In this document: positions 7,602 through 19,136 of the stretch, piece after piece
Layout: every line of letters begins with the position of its first letter
Numbering within the stretch: the stretch's first letter is position 1
NCBI RefSeq assembly: GCF_000003815.2
Contig: NC_049986.1
Location: 4,991,083 to 5,028,784 of the forward strand
From: Branchiostoma floridae
Taxonomy: Eukaryota; Chordata; Leptocardii; Amphioxiformes; Branchiostomatidae
Length of the DNA: 37,702 nucleotides
Reading direction: 5' to 3'
Made by a program: the position numbers and the translations under genes
Notes under the pieces: generated by a model
Database searches by the model: none
Told to the model about the DNA's origin: nothing
The model's input: only the letters and a program-made list of their open reading frames with translations

Positions 7602-9150
7602 CAAGAAGTTCTATGGTGCAGTACAAGCTTTGGAACGTGTCTGAAGCAGCCTTTCCCTTTGTCCTGTTTGCTCTTGTTAGCAAGCCTAAGAATTCCAGAT
7701 AATGTCTGCAATGGTTGTAATCTATGATTCTAAGGGATTTTAATGTGCAGTGTTTAAGGCAATGAAAATATTTTAGGGTCATTATATTCAAAAGTCTATA
7801 CGTGTTTGTCCTTGAATATAATTTTGCATGGGCATGAATGAGAAATACATATGAAGCAAAATCAGAGTCGACAATTATCAAATCTCTGCAAATAGTTTCA
7901 TCAGGTTGGTAATTCAATTCACATAACAAAGTAAATTGAATCCGTGCACAAACAGTATATAACCACTAGACAATGTTTTGGTAGTCCTTCCAGCACCTTT
8001 CTCAGGGCAGTACTGACTGGTTCACCTTCCCACTGTACACATATCTAGCACAAAAGGTTCAGATATCCTGTTGTTACAAAAATGGATACGACGACGACGA
8101 CTTGTTGTCAATTGAATTGTATTAAATATCACCAAAACTTGGAAAGCATTTTTTACCGTTTACAGTGTTACCCCATTTGATATGGCTACAACACCAGGTG
8201 TGCTCATATCAGTGGGTCATAAGGAAAAGGTGCTGATGTGTCCATTAATTATACGTCTGTTGCTTTTTTATGTTTAACATCATGGCTCATACCATTGTAA
8301 ATCTTGTCATTCGTCCTTTAAAATGATGCCTATTTTGTAATGATGCAAAGAGCACCATGACTGATTTCATTTGCAGCAGCGTAGAAATGCAGAAATTTCT
8401 CACTAATGCCAAACACTGTTGGCTGGGAAATCTTCCAAGTTTCCAAACGACTTGTGGCAAGTTGATGTACTTGATACATGACCTTCAACTGTGCGCATGT
8501 AAGGGAAAGGTGCTCTGTTGCAGCTTCTGTACAGAATCTTATATGAAAAGCTTATTTATCATACTAGTAGCATGTTGGCTGAATAGACCAATCTCAGCCT
8601 TGTCCCCTCCATCAGGAGGGCAAAATAAAAGCATGAAAATAAAAATATTTGACAGACATGCAGCCGCTCCAATTGCAGATTGCAGTGTTATCATTGGTTG
8701 AACTGCTAATTGTGATGGCCAGTCAGGATTGGTTTAAACATTGTTTCACACAGTGAAATTGGCTGTATGATTTAAGTCTTCACAAAACAACATTGTCCAT
8801 GCATTGTATATCAGGTTAGGTTTGGTCTATAGTATGTAGAACTGGTAAATTAAATCTTTAATAAGCAATATTATGAATTTAGGATATACACTGATCCCAG
8901 TATGTATCTTGAACTATTTATCTTGTACTTTTCCCATAATATCAAATCTCATTTATTTGCACCTATAGACTTGCAAGTACATTGCTTTTAGAGAAAGACA
9001 TTTTAGATGTTAAGCTTTCTGCTGAGAGAAGCAAATAGAAAACTGTTGTCACGGTGGTAAGGCCCATTGTAACAATGGGTTGAGTAGTACATGTACTTAC
9101 TAATTATATAGGAATTATTGATTAAATTCCTACTTTCATAATATGCCTTT
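7602..9150 (+). other. 3' UTR and downstream flank of the EVI5-like gene
   Basis: No exon-like frame is convincing here. Possible polyadenylation signals AATAAA lie at 8624-8629 and 8638-8643, about 1 kb after the stop. Two diverged dispersed-repeat pieces are visible: 7890-8030 (shared with 3045-3540) and 8197-8240 (shared with the arms at 172-1364). A short GAC triplet run lies at 8087-8100. Confidence 0.4.
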
Positions 9151-9310
9151 NNNNNNNNNNNNNNNNNNNNNNNNNNNNNNNNNNNNNNNNNNNNNNNNNN
9201 NNNNNNNNNNNNNNNNNNNNNNNNNNNNNNNNNNNNNNNNNNNNNNNNNNNNNNNNNNNNNNNNNNNNNNNNNNNNNNNNNNNNNNNNNNNNNNNNNNNN
9301 NNNNNNNNNN
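9151..9310. other. Assembly gap (N)
   Basis: 160 N just before the satellite array. Confidence 1.
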
Positions 9311-10838
9311 TGAGGCCTGTTTAATGCTGTGCTGAGTATAAAATATAAGATAAATGAACCTGTCCTTAGTCCTGAATATAGACTACAAACAGGTAAACAG
9401 ACCTGTCCTTAGTACTAAATGTAGCCCACAAACAGGTTAACAGGTCTGTCCGTAGTGCTGAATGTAGCCCACAAACAGGTAAACAAGCCTGTCCTTAGTG
9501 CTCTATGTAGCCCACAAACTGGTTAACAGGTCTGTCCGTAGTGCTGAATGTAGCCCACAAACTGGTTAACAGGTCTGTCCGTAGTGCTGAATGTAGCCCA
9601 CAAACAGGTAAACAAGCCTGTCCTTAGTGCTCTATGTAGCCCACAAACTGGTTAACAGGTCTGTCCGTAGTGCTGAATGTAGCCCACAAACTGGTTAACA
9701 GGTCTGTCCGTAGTGCTGAATGTAGCCCACAAACTGGTTAACAGGCCTGTCCTTAGTGCTGAATGTAGCCCACAAACTGGTTAACAGGCCTGTCCGTAGT
9801 GCTGAATGTAGCCCACAAACGGGTAAACAGACCTGTCCTTAGCGCTGAATGCAGCCCACAAACAGGTAAACAGGCCTGTCCTTATTGCCGAATATCACCC
9901 ACAAACAGGTAAACAAGCCTGTCCTTAGTGCTGAATGTAGCCCACAAACAGGTAAACAGGCCTGTCCTTATTGCCGAATATCACCCACAAACAGGTAAAC
10001 AAGCCTGTCCTTAGTGCTGAATGTATCCCACAAACAGGTAAACAGACCTGTCCTTAGTGCTGAATGTAGCCCACAGACAGGTTAACAGGTCTGTCCGTAG
10101 TGCTGAATGTAGCCCACAAACAGGTAAACAGGTCTGTCCTTAGTGCTGAATGCAGCCCACAAACGGGTAAACAGACCTGTCCTTATTGCCGAATATCACC
10201 CACAAACAGGTAAACAAGCCTGTCCTTAGTGCTGAATGTAGCCCACAAACAGGTAAACAGGCCTGTCCTTAGTGCTGAATGTAGCCCACAAACAGGTAAA
10301 CAGACCTGTCCTTAGTGCTGAATGTAGCCCACAAACAGGTTAACAGGTCTGTCCGTAGTGCTGAATGTAGCCCACAAACAGGTAAACAAGCCTGTCCTTA
10401 GTGCTGAATGCAGCCCACAAACAGGTAAACAAGCCTGTCCTTAGTGCTGAATGTAGCCCACAAACAGGTAAACAGGCCTGTCCTTATTGCCGAATATCAC
10501 CCACAAACAGGTAAACAAGCCTGTCCTTAGTGCTGAATGTAGCCCACAAACAGGTAAACAGGCCTGTCCTTAGTGCTGAATGTAGCCCACAAACAGGTAA
10601 ACAGACCTGTCCTTAGTGCTGAATGTAGCCCACAAGCAGGTTAACAGGTCTGTCCTTAGTGCTGAATGTAGCCCACAAACAGGTAAACAGACCTGTCCTT
10701 AGTGCTGAATGTAGCCCACAAACTGGTTCACAGGTCTGTCGGTAGTGCTGAATGTAGCCCACAAACAGGTAAACAGACCTGTCAGAAGTGCCGAATGTAG
10801 CCCACAAACAGGTAAACAAGCCTGTCCTTAGAGCTCAA

Positions 10839-10938
10839 NNNNNNNNNNNNNNNNNNNNNNNNNNNNNNNNNNNNNNNNNNNNNNNNNNNNNNNNNNNNNN
10901 NNNNNNNNNNNNNNNNNNNNNNNNNNNNNNNNNNNNNN
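10839..10938. other. Assembly gap (N)
   Basis: 100 N within the satellite; a round-number gap of unknown true size. Confidence 1.
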
Positions 10939-11612
10939 GCTGAATGTAGCCCACAAACAGGTAAACAGGCCTGTCCTTATTGCCGAATATCACCCACAAA
11001 CAGGTAAACAAGCCTGTCCTTAGTGCTGAATGTAGCCCACAAACAGGTAAACAGGCCTGTCCTTATTGCCGAATATCACCCACAAACAGGTAAACAAGCC
11101 TGTCCTTAGTGCTGAATGTATCCCACAAACAGGTAAACAGACCTGTCCTTAGTGCTGAATGTAGCCCACAAACAGGTTAACAGGTCTGTCCGTAGTGCTG
11201 AATGTAGCCCACAAACAGGTAAACAGGCCTGTCCTTATTGCCGAATATCACCCACAAACAGGTAAACAAGCCTGTCCTTAGTGCTCAATGTAGCCCACAA
11301 ACTGGTTAACAGGTCTGTCCGTAGTGCTGAATGTAGCCCACAAACAGGTAAACAGACCTGTCCTTAGCGCTGAATGCAGCCCACAAACAGGTAAACAGGC
11401 CTGTCCTTATTGCCGAATGTCACCCACAAACAGGTAAACAAGCCTGTCCTTAGTGCTGAATGTAGCCCACAAACAGGTAAACAGGCCTGTCCTTATTGCC
11501 GAATGTCAGCCACAAACAGGTAAACAAGCCTGTCCTTAGTGCTGAATGTATCCCACAAACAGGTAAACAGACCTGTCCTTAGTGCTGAATGTAAGCCCAC
11601 AAACAGGTTAAC

Positions 11613-12031
11613 NNNNNNNNNNNNNNNNNNNNNNNNNNNNNNNNNNNNNNNNNNNNNNNNNNNNNNNNNNNNNNNNNNNNNNNNNNNNNNNNNNNNNNNN
11701 NNNNNNNNNNNNNNNNNNNNNNNNNNNNNNNNNNNNNNNNNNNNNNNNNNNNNNNNNNNNNNNNNNNNNNNNNNNNNNNNNNNNNNNNNNNNNNNNNNNN
11801 NNNNNNNNNNNNNNNNNNNNNNNNNNNNNNNNNNNNNNNNNNNNNNNNNNNNNNNNNNNNNNNNNNNNNNNNNNNNNNNNNNNNNNNNNNNNNNNNNNNN
11901 NNNNNNNNNNNNNNNNNNNNNNNNNNNNNNNNNNNNNNNNNNNNNNNNNNNNNNNNNNNNNNNNNNNNNNNNNNNNNNNNNNNNNNNNNNNNNNNNNNNN
12001 NNNNNNNNNNNNNNNNNNNNNNNNNNNNNNN
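11613..12031. other. Assembly gap (N)
   Basis: 419 N within the satellite. Confidence 1.
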
Positions 12032-13068
12032 AAACAGATAAACAAGCCTGTCCTTAGTGCTGAATGTAGCCCACAAACAGGTAAACAGACCTGTCCTTAG
12101 TACTGAATGTAGCCCACAAACAGATAAACAAGCCTGTCCTTAGTGCTGAATGTAGCCCACAAACAGGTAAACAGGCCTGTCCTTAGTGCTGTATGTAGCC
12201 CACAAACTGGTTAACAGGTCTGTCCGTAGTGCTGAATGTAGCCCACAAACGGGTAAACAGACCTGTCCTTAGTGCTGAATGCAGCCCACAAACAGGTAAA
12301 CAGGCCTGTCCTTATTGCCGAATATCACCCACAAACAGGTAAACAAGCCTGTCCTTAGTGCTGAATGTAGCCCACAAACAGGTAAACAGGCCTGTCCTTA
12401 GTGCTGAATGTAGCCCACAAACAGGTAAACAGACCTGTCCTTAGTGCTGAATGTAGCCCACAAACAGGTTAACAGACCTGTCCGTAGTGCTGAATGTAGC
12501 CCACAAACAGGTAAACAGGCCTGTCCTTAGTGCTGAATGTAGCCCACAAACAGGTAAACAAGCCTGTCCTTATTGCCGAATGTAGCCCACAAACAGGTAA
12601 ACAAGCCTGTCCTTATTGCCGAATGTAGCCCACAAATAGGTTAACAGACCTGTCCGTAGTGCTGAATGTAGCCCACAAACAGGTAAACAGACCTGTCCTT
12701 ATTGCTGAATGTAGCCCACAAACAGGTAAACAAGCCTGTCCTTAGTGCTGAATGTAGCTCACCAACAGGTAAACAAGCCTGTCCTTAGTGCTGAATGTAG
12801 CCCACAAACAGGTAAACAAGCCTGTCCTTATTGCCGAATGTAGCCCACAAACAGGTTAACAGACCTGTCCTTGGTACTGAATGTAGCCCACAAACAGGTG
12901 AATTAACCTGTCCGAAGTGCTGACTGTAACCCACAAACGGATATACAATGAATGAAGACCTTTATTGCAAATTTTTGCCCCACTGGGCTAAGTACAGGTC
13001 ACATGGTAAGAATTACATACATGTAACAATGGAGACAATCATACACATCTATATATGTAGATGTGCGT

Positions 13069-14142
13069 CTAATCTATTCTAGGACATTCGACTTCCTCTC
13101 GCATCTTGGTAATTGTATAAATGTAGCTAGCTGTATGGTTGGTTAGAGTTGGTTTATCAAAAGCTGTCAGGAATATAAATTTCTCTTTACTATTCAAGTA
13201 TCTAAAGTGGGGATATTTACTTAACACATGGTCAAATAAAATGCTATCGCTATCATACAAAGGACAATCCATAGTAAAATGTACTTCGTCTTCTACTTTC
13301 ACTAAACTACAAAATTGGCATATTCTTTGCTCTAGAGGAGTGTGGTTATGTCTTCCTGATTCGATTCGTATTTTGTGGCAACTGATTCTTAGTTTTGTGA
13401 TGGTAGATCTGTGTCGTACATTGGCAATCTTAAGATATTCTTCTTCTTTATAAGATTGTTTTAATAGTCTGTATGTTCGTAGTTTGTTTTTCGCAGTCGC
13501 AACTCTTCTATCGTTGTGGATTTCAGATAGAAAGGTCTGGAAATAAATATCTTTTAAACGTTGATAGATTGATGAAATAATTTGAGGTGTACTTGAGACT
13601 GTTGACTGGGCGTTTTGCCAGACGAAAGCATAGCCACATTTCTCTAGAGTGTTGCGTACGAGTACTTCAGAGGCCCAACATTTAGAACCTGATGCTTCTA
13701 AATCCATTTGGCACAAGAAAGCATCTGCTTGAAGGCTGTCAGCTGGCACGTTCTTGCAAAGTCGAATGAAATACTTGATTGTATTTAGGGAGGCCTCCAG
13801 ATGAATGGGGTACCTCCCTAGTTCTGCCTGTGCTGCGAGATTACTAGCTGTTTTGGGGACATTGGGTGAATATTTACAATATTTTAGGTGTACAGATTTA
13901 ATGGGACAATTTTTGGGACTTTTGAGAGTTCCCCATATTTCGGACCCATAAAGTAATATAGGTTTAATACAAGAGTCGAAAATCTTGTTTTTAACAGCTA
14001 GTGGGCAATCAACTTTGTCAAGTGATTGCCTAATGCTAAACAAAGATTTTAGACCCTTGTTTCTTAGATGTTTGTTGTTGGCCTTGAAAGTGCCAGCTGT
14101 ACTTACCACTATACCTAGATAACAATGACATAACAATTTCAA
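13069..14142 (-). pseudogene. Retrotransposon polyprotein, C-terminal region with zinc knuckle
   Basis: 357 codons remain open from the end of the reverse transcriptase to the stop at 13069. Early on, SCIKPILLYGSEIWG matches the conserved thumb-side motif (I-x-P-x-L-L-Y-G-x-E-x-W) that follows the polymerase in CR1/L2/Jockey-type proteins. Near the C terminus is a C-x2-C-x11-H-x4-C cluster, RICQFCSLVKVEDEVHF followed by TMDCPLY, a zinc knuckle common in metazoan non-LTR polyproteins and thought to bind nucleic acid. The final residues ECPRID precede the stop. It is continuous in itself but is separated by a frameshift from the YADD-bearing segment upstream. Confidence 0.88.
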
Positions 14143-15456
14143 TTACATTACCATTACACAAAAAGAAACAATTCTTTGGTAATCTACCTCCCTTGGTGAA
14201 GACAATAATCTTGGTCTTTTTTAAATTCTCCTTCAGGTTCCAATGTTTACAATATCTTTCTAATCTAACTAGACATGATTGCAAGCCTTGTTGAGACTCG
14301 GAAAACAATACCAGATCATCTGCATACAAAAGACACGGTACTTTGCTATTATACTAGGAGAGTTGCAACAAATATCATCAAACTCAGATGTTATATCGCT
14401 AATAAATAGATTAAAAAAAGTTGGACTTAAATTACAGCCTTGTCGGACACCACAGTTAGTTAAAAAAGGCTCTGTAAGGCCGCCGTTGGTTTTAATGCAA
14501 TTTGTAGTTTTTTAGTACATGTTTTTTATTGTCTTTAAGAATTTTCCTCCTATTCCAAGGTTGTTTAGTTTGAAAATAGACCTGCTCGCCAAACGTCAAA
14601 AGCTTTGCTGAAATCCACAAAACATGCATAAATTTTTGCATTTTTGCTTAGGTATTTGCTGACTAAAGTGGTTAACACAAACAATTTATCAGATGTTCTA
14701 AAATTTTTCCTAAAACCGGCCTGTTGAGGTTTGAAAAGGCTGTACTGTTCTGCATAATTGACAAGACGATTGTTTAAAATAGAGGTGAATAATTTTCCTA
14801 AGCAACTAATGATTGATATTCCCCGGTAGTTATCAGGGAGTGAGGTATCGCCAGATTTATGTATCAATGGGTACGATATGGCTGAGGGACCAATCGTCGG
14901 GAAAATAACCGTTCTGTAAGCAGGAGTTAAATAGGTGTAGTAATGGGTTCTGTAGGATTTGTTAACCGCATTTCAACATTTCATTTGTTACCATGTCGCT
15001 GCTACTAGATTTATTGTTCTTTAGGTTTGAGATTGCCGTGTTTAATTCTTCAGCTGTTATCGGGCAGTCTAGTGTGGAGTTTTCTACAGGTGTGAGAGGA
15101 GATTGGGGATGTATTTGGGAGTTTACAGGGGTAGAGAGGTCAATTTCAGAATTGTTAATAGCGTCAGTCGAGCGTTTGTCAACTGCACTAAAATGTTCCA
15201 ACCACATCTCATTTGATATTTGGGAATTTTGTTGCGTTTTATCTGGTTTAAGTTTGTTAATTAGTTTCCAAAAGGCATTTGGATCTTTTTCCCTAAGGGA
15301 AGAAAGTTGGTCCATGATTTGCTGGTGAAAGTCTCTCTTTTTCTTTCTTAATAGTTTTCTATACTCCTTCTTTCTTCTGAAGAACTTTCTTCTAACATAC
15401 GAGTTTGACGGATTTTTCTCAAGTAACGTGGCCAAGTTATTCAATTCGCGTTTCAT
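14036..15456 (-). pseudogene. Retrotransposon reverse transcriptase domain, frameshifted
   Basis: The RT copies element RNA at the target nick during target-primed integration. Read on the minus strand, 15456-14962 gives a basic linker (RRKFFRRKKEYRKLLRKKKR), FWKLINKLKP, and TAEELNTAISNLKNNKSS. A shifted frame holds NGYFPDDWSLSHIVPI (about 14900). Next come HKSGDTSLPDNYRGISI and the motif A region CFVDFSKAFD (14867-14565). Another frame has GVRQGCNLSPTFFNLFISDI (about 14440), which is motif B, and then YADDLVLFS (14329-14300), the catalytic motif C. So all core motifs survive, spread over at least four frames with internal stops, and no functional protein can be made. Confidence 0.88.
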
Positions 15457-16451
15457 TTCAGTACAGCTTTTATCGTACCATTTTTTATTTCGGACTTTTT
15501 GTGAACGCTTTTATTGACTCTTACATATAATGATTTGTGCCCGACGTCCATCAGCACTGAGTTTAAGTCGGAAACGTAGTTTTCAATATCTGTCTTTGCG
15601 TTTTTTGTTTCTTTTACTGACATAGCGTTTAACTTGTCTATTATATGAGGTTGGCTAAGGGATTCAAGAAATTTTTGTGCTAAGTTTTCGTTCCAACGAA
15701 ATCGTTTCGGGAGTGGTTTTGTGTTTGGATTTTTATTTTTTGTCTTGTTGTTGTGGATAAATGGCGCTGTGCGAATTATTACTGATAGCATGTTATGGTC
15801 GGAAAATATGGTTAGGGGGTTTACGCGAAATAGAGATATGTGTTCAAATAATGGCTGACTGGCAATCATATAGTCTACGGTACTACTTCCGTTAGGTTGG
15901 TGGCAAGTAAAATTGTCCTGCAAGTCACCGGCTACTCTACCGTTAAGGACTCTAAGATTCGCTTGAATACACAAGTCAGTAAGAAATCTGCCAAACTTAT
16001 TAGGAGAAGCGTTATCCATGTGTTGTCTGTCCTGATTATGATTTGAGGGGTTGTTTGGTATGTTTTCATGAAAGGTGTCGTCTTCTACAAAGTCATTTAA
16101 ATTTCCAAGTCGTGAGTTAAAGTCACCACCTAGAAGGATAAAGCCCTCGGTGTTATATTTTGAAATCTCCTCTTCTAGGATTTCGATCACGTGGTTTTCG
16201 GGAAATTTATGGGTTTTAGATGTACTTGGACCGATATAAACGGAACAGATAAACAGATCTTTGGATAACCCAAGTAGCTTTCGATCTACTCGCACCCAAA
16301 GAACATCTGTCGATTTTGATGGTAGCTGTTTAACATAATGTTTGTATTGGTCTTTAAAGAAAAATATTATACCTCCAGAATACCGTCTTGCTCGTTTGTT
16401 CTTTTCCCGATGTAAGTGAAAGTAACTGTAGTTAGGGATGTTGATATACAA
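15453..16451 (-). pseudogene. Retrotransposon AP-like endonuclease domain, N-terminally truncated
   Basis: 332 codons are open. Motifs of the exonuclease/endonuclease/phosphatase fold appear in order: GGDFNSRLGN (the catalytic D-x-N), STVDYMIAS (Asp of the active site), and FSDHNMLS (the S-D-H histidine). These nick target DNA to start reverse transcription. The beginning, INIPNYSYFHLHRE, corresponds to the region after the usual E-T-W motif, so the N-terminal metal-binding Asn and Glu motifs are missing; a stop lies just upstream in this frame. The basic C-terminal part leads into the RT linker through a frameshift near 15480. Confidence 0.88.
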
Positions 16452-16717
16452 GACTGTTGTTTGTGCTTAATATTACCTGGCTTTTTCAAACCATTGATAT
16501 GGAAAACGAAAAGCTCATGAGAATTTTTAAAGCGCAAAGTTATTGAGACCTAAAAGCCTAAGAGCCTAAAAGCTAAAAGCTATCAGAAAATAGCTAGCAA
16601 CATTAAGTTACAGCAACAGGAGCACAAGGAAAACCCGAATTAGAAATATGAAGTGTTAGCCCTTTAAAAGAGAGTACCACCCATTTGGAAAAAAACACCC
16701 ATAGTGCACAGAGCTGC

Positions 16718-16765
16718 CCGTATGGCCACAGGTAAACACGGTTATCCTTAGTGCTGAATATGTGG
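16718..16765 (+). repeat. Remnant 43-bp satellite unit beyond the retrotransposon
   Basis: CCACAGGTAAACACGG followed by TTATCCTTAGTGCTGAATAT matches the satellite unit (CCACAAACAGGTAAACAGG, then CCTGTCCTTAGTGCTGAATG) in the same orientation as the main array. It marks the other flank of the retrotransposon insertion and ends the array. Confidence 0.8.
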
Positions 16766-16950
16766 GTAGGTTAATGGTCAGTGATCAAGCTCATTGGATG
16801 AGCACGTGTATATCATTAGGAACATTATTGAAGAATCTATTTGATATGGAACAGTTTTATCATGGATGATATCGATTTTTCCATGTTAAGAGGAGAGCCT
16901 TGAAGATCATTTCTGTTCAAATGTAACGTTGATGCTTAAACCTGGGGTTA

Positions 16951-16987
16951 CGGTCGCATTTGTCTCGTCACGAGGCAAATGCGACCG
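16951..16987. repeat. Strong hairpin with nested stem
   Basis: CGGTCGCATTTG (16951-16962) pairs perfectly with CAAATGCGACCG (16976-16987) around a 13-base loop that holds a further CTCG/CGAG pair. Imperfect pairing (CCTGG..GGTT with AACC..CCTGG) extends it to about 16941-17000. It could be a very short MITE, and nothing suggests an RNA gene or a terminator for a known gene. Confidence 0.6.
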
Positions 16988-17000
16988 CAACCAAACCTGG

Positions 17001-17531
17001 TCACCCACCACATGACCTCGTACCAGAAATCAGGTCAGAAGTCATCGTAAGGTCTCTAAGAAACTCTGGTCGATTTTGTATCCCCAAGGCTATCATAAAC
17101 AAACTATTCATTCCTCCATTATACAACCCGCCTGTATAATGCCCAATTGTACATTGTATCAGACTACATTGTAGAAACCAACGCTATTGAGACATACACT
17201 AGTCTACCAAGGTTGTGTTGTTGTGCTGCAGTGTTGTTTTGATTGTGATATTTTCATAATTAAATAAACAGAATAAGTATTTCTTTGAAGCAGAATATTG
17301 CACATAAATAGGCAAATAGTATCTTGTGCATGTTCCATGTTGCATCGGACAGTTTTCAATGGGTCTTGAGCACAGAAACAACTTTCCACAGAACACCCTG
17401 GTCGTCAGATTGAGTCTGCGACTGCCGAGACACCACTGAGTGGGCAAATATCGCTCACATAAAAGGACATCTTTAGGTCTCGTGTGTTTAGTCTTGCAAA
17501 TTATGCTTCTGCATATTCCATATTCAATCAA
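17001..17531. other. Unassigned non-coding stretch
   Basis: Small open frames on the minus strand have no recognisable motif or splice boundary. No repeat family seen elsewhere in the window is evident here. Confidence 0.4.
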
Positions 17532-17705
17532 TCAATCATTCACATGCATCACAGTCTGATGCATAGCGGCTACAGACATGGAAAGTTCACGCCAGGTTGA
17601 TCTGTCCTGGGCGCACTCCCTTCAGTTGGTTCTGGAGACCCCCAGCTCTTCCAGTGTGTTGAGGATCTGGTCTTACCATCGCCCTCTTGGGCGGCCTCTT
17701 GGACG
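17532..17705 (-). pseudogene. C-terminal end of another non-LTR reverse transcriptase, degraded
   Basis: Read on the minus strand, one frame has DQILNTLEELGVSRTN, a stop, then ECAQDRSTWRELSMSVAAMH, and a stop at 17534-17532. The A-Q-D-R-x-x-W-R pattern is a widespread C-terminal signature of endonuclease-reverse transcriptases of non-LTR elements, a different family from that at 12947-16715. An internal stop and the short length show a relic. A TGAT microsatellite tail follows (ATTGATTGATTGAAT, complement of about 17521-17535). Confidence 0.7.
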
Positions 17706-18541
17706 TTTCCAAGCAGGGTAATATTAGGTATATATATTATATATTAGGTATATATTTAGGTAATATTCCATATTCCAATACTAAAATCAAGGGCTACATT
17801 AACCCAATTAGGGCTACCCAGCAGTGCCCAACAGTGACTCGGCGATCTAGTGAGATGTGGGCACACACAAAAATCAAAGTTCAGAAGAGATGCATCCTGG
17901 AGAATCCAATATCTCTAACTGCTGCACCTGGCAGTTGCCTACTGTGTCATATGATGATTAACTGAAAGGTTTGGGTACTAAGATGAAGCGGCCATAATCC
18001 GCTGCAGTTCCATTTACTCCGAAAGGAGGCGTGGTAAAACAGTTACTAGTAACGCATTGGAAACGTCGTTTGCTTAAAATGAGCAGCTTGGGCCTACTCC
18101 ATCACATAGAGCTACTTGTATTTTGTTTGATTGGTCGCCTTTTAATCGACCATTTTGGTTTGTGACAAGAAGTAAAATTTTAAGAAAAAAAAACTTTTAT
18201 TATACATACTAGCATACGTTTTATTGTATATACTAGCATACATTACACCCTGTACAAATATAAAAATGCGACAATACAACTTGCCCTGTGTTACACTTCT
18301 TTAGAACAACAGTCCTGTGCTTTTGTTGCACATTTTCTGCACACGGTGTACGTACACGTTGTCCTGCACTACATCTCTCTAGCACATTCATTCATTCACT
18401 CATTCATTAATTCTTTCGTTCGTTCGTTCGTTCGTTAATTCATTCAATATCTTTTTAGCGAAATAGATTACGTTCCTCACATATAGCGGGTTTTCTTTTT
18501 TTTTAAATTCAAAATCATCAGATTTCTCGGTCTTATAATTC
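17706..18541. other. AT-rich spacer with short tandem repeats
   Basis: ATATTAGGTATATAT-type duplications lie at 17720-17765. A two-copy ~27-base repeat with TACTAGCATAC lies at 18195-18242. An ATTC/CGTT microsatellite (CATTCATTCACTCATTC then TTCGTTCGTTCG) lies at 18383-18450 and might be the tail of a lost retrotransposon. No convincing exon was seen. Confidence 0.5.
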
Positions 18542-18877
18542 CTAGCTAGCTTCCTGAACTGCAAAGTAACTCTCAATCACTCTCAAAACAACAGTTAATT
18601 CTCGATTTCTGCCACTAATTGTTATTGCATATGCCGTGCTGACTGCCCTAAGTGGAACTCCCCTGTTCGGCTCCATAGGGCAACAGTCAGCCAAACACAC
18701 CACGTTCCTGGGCGTTGGGAAAATGGCGACCGAAATCCTGGAACAACTTATAACTTGTCTACCGCAGATGTTTCGCATGAAATTTCCGTTTCCCTGCGGA
18801 GATAGATTTACCTTGCTTAGGAGGGGATTATTCTTGCCGTGCGCTAAGTTTACCCGAATCCAGCCGTCTACATTCAT
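18542..18877 (-). CDS. Hypothetical small open frame (111 codons), doubtful
   Basis: The ATG sits in a favourable context (GCCAAAATG) with an in-frame TGA five codons upstream, and the frame runs 111 codons to TAG. The peptide has five Cys (NICGRQVISC; CLADCCP) and a hydrophobic alternating end (LTVVLRVIESYFAVQ). I do not recognise it. Base composition here is more balanced than in the neighbouring repeats, which is mild support. There is an overlapping opposite-strand frame of similar size, so chance is a serious alternative. Confidence 0.22.
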   Translation of the reverse strand: MNVDGWIRVNLAHGKNNPLLSKVNLSPQGNGNFMRNICGRQVISCSRISVAIFPTPRNVVCLADCCPMEPNRGVPLRAVSTAYAITISGRNRELTVVLRVIESYFAVQEAS

Positions 18878-19136
18878 TTTGGCACCTTGTCACCACGCAG
18901 GGCCGGGAATGCGTTGAAAAAAAAAATAGAATGGTAATCAGATGCAGTTTGGTAAACTGGACCATGACTTAGTTCTGGTCTCAATTTAAGTAGTGTTTAT
19001 CATACATCTACGTTGTCCCATATTCCCATGCCAGTGACAACATGCTCTTGAAAGATCTAACGTTGGAATGGCCTTTTCAAGTCACGAGGTCTTTTGGGAA
19101 GATCCCGCCATGCTTTCCGCGCTTTCCAGATTTAAA

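Larger units (their letters stand above)
9359..12946 (+). repeat. 43-bp satellite array, roughly 80 units including gaps
   Basis: Head-to-tail 43-base units of the form CCCACAAACAGGTAAACAGG, CCTGTCCTTAGTGCTGAATGTAG. The core ACAGGCCTGT is a perfect 10-base palindrome; variants ACAGACCTGT, ACAAGCCTGT and ACAGGTCTGT break it at the centre. A second unit type carries TTATTGCCGAATATCACCC and recurs in a regular relation to the main type, which gives blocks of higher-order repetition (for example 9880-10010 against 10960-11100). Two N gaps interrupt the array (10839-10938, 11613-12031), so copy number is uncertain. Open frames across it arise from the repeat and are not genes. The right end meets the 3' end of a retrotransposon at about 12946. 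Confidence 0.95.
12947..16715 (-). mobile_element. CR1/L2-type non-LTR retrotransposon, near complete but inactivated
   Basis: Read on the minus strand, the element runs from about 16715 to a 3' end GCAATAAAGGTCTTCATTCA at about 12947. That end has a polyadenylation-like AATAAA (12961-12966 on the complement) and a short ATTC microsatellite tail, as in CR1/L2-group elements. In order it holds an AP-type endonuclease, a reverse transcriptase and a C-terminal zinc-knuckle region, split by several frameshifts and stops. The endonuclease lacks its N-terminal ~60 residues. The sequence 16452-16715 has no readable coding and includes short AAAAGCTATC-like repetition. Satellite sequence flanks both sides, so the element landed inside the 43-bp array. 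A second copy of the same family lies at 23732-24690. Confidence 0.88.

Noticed and set aside
9359-12946. Open frames through the 43-bp satellite, including ones crossing N gaps
   Set aside because: They come from the repeat or from undefined bases and differ in every frame.
13139-13453. Plus-strand open frame opposite the retrotransposon
   Set aside because: It is antisense to the conserved zinc-knuckle region of the minus-strand polyprotein; no independent support.
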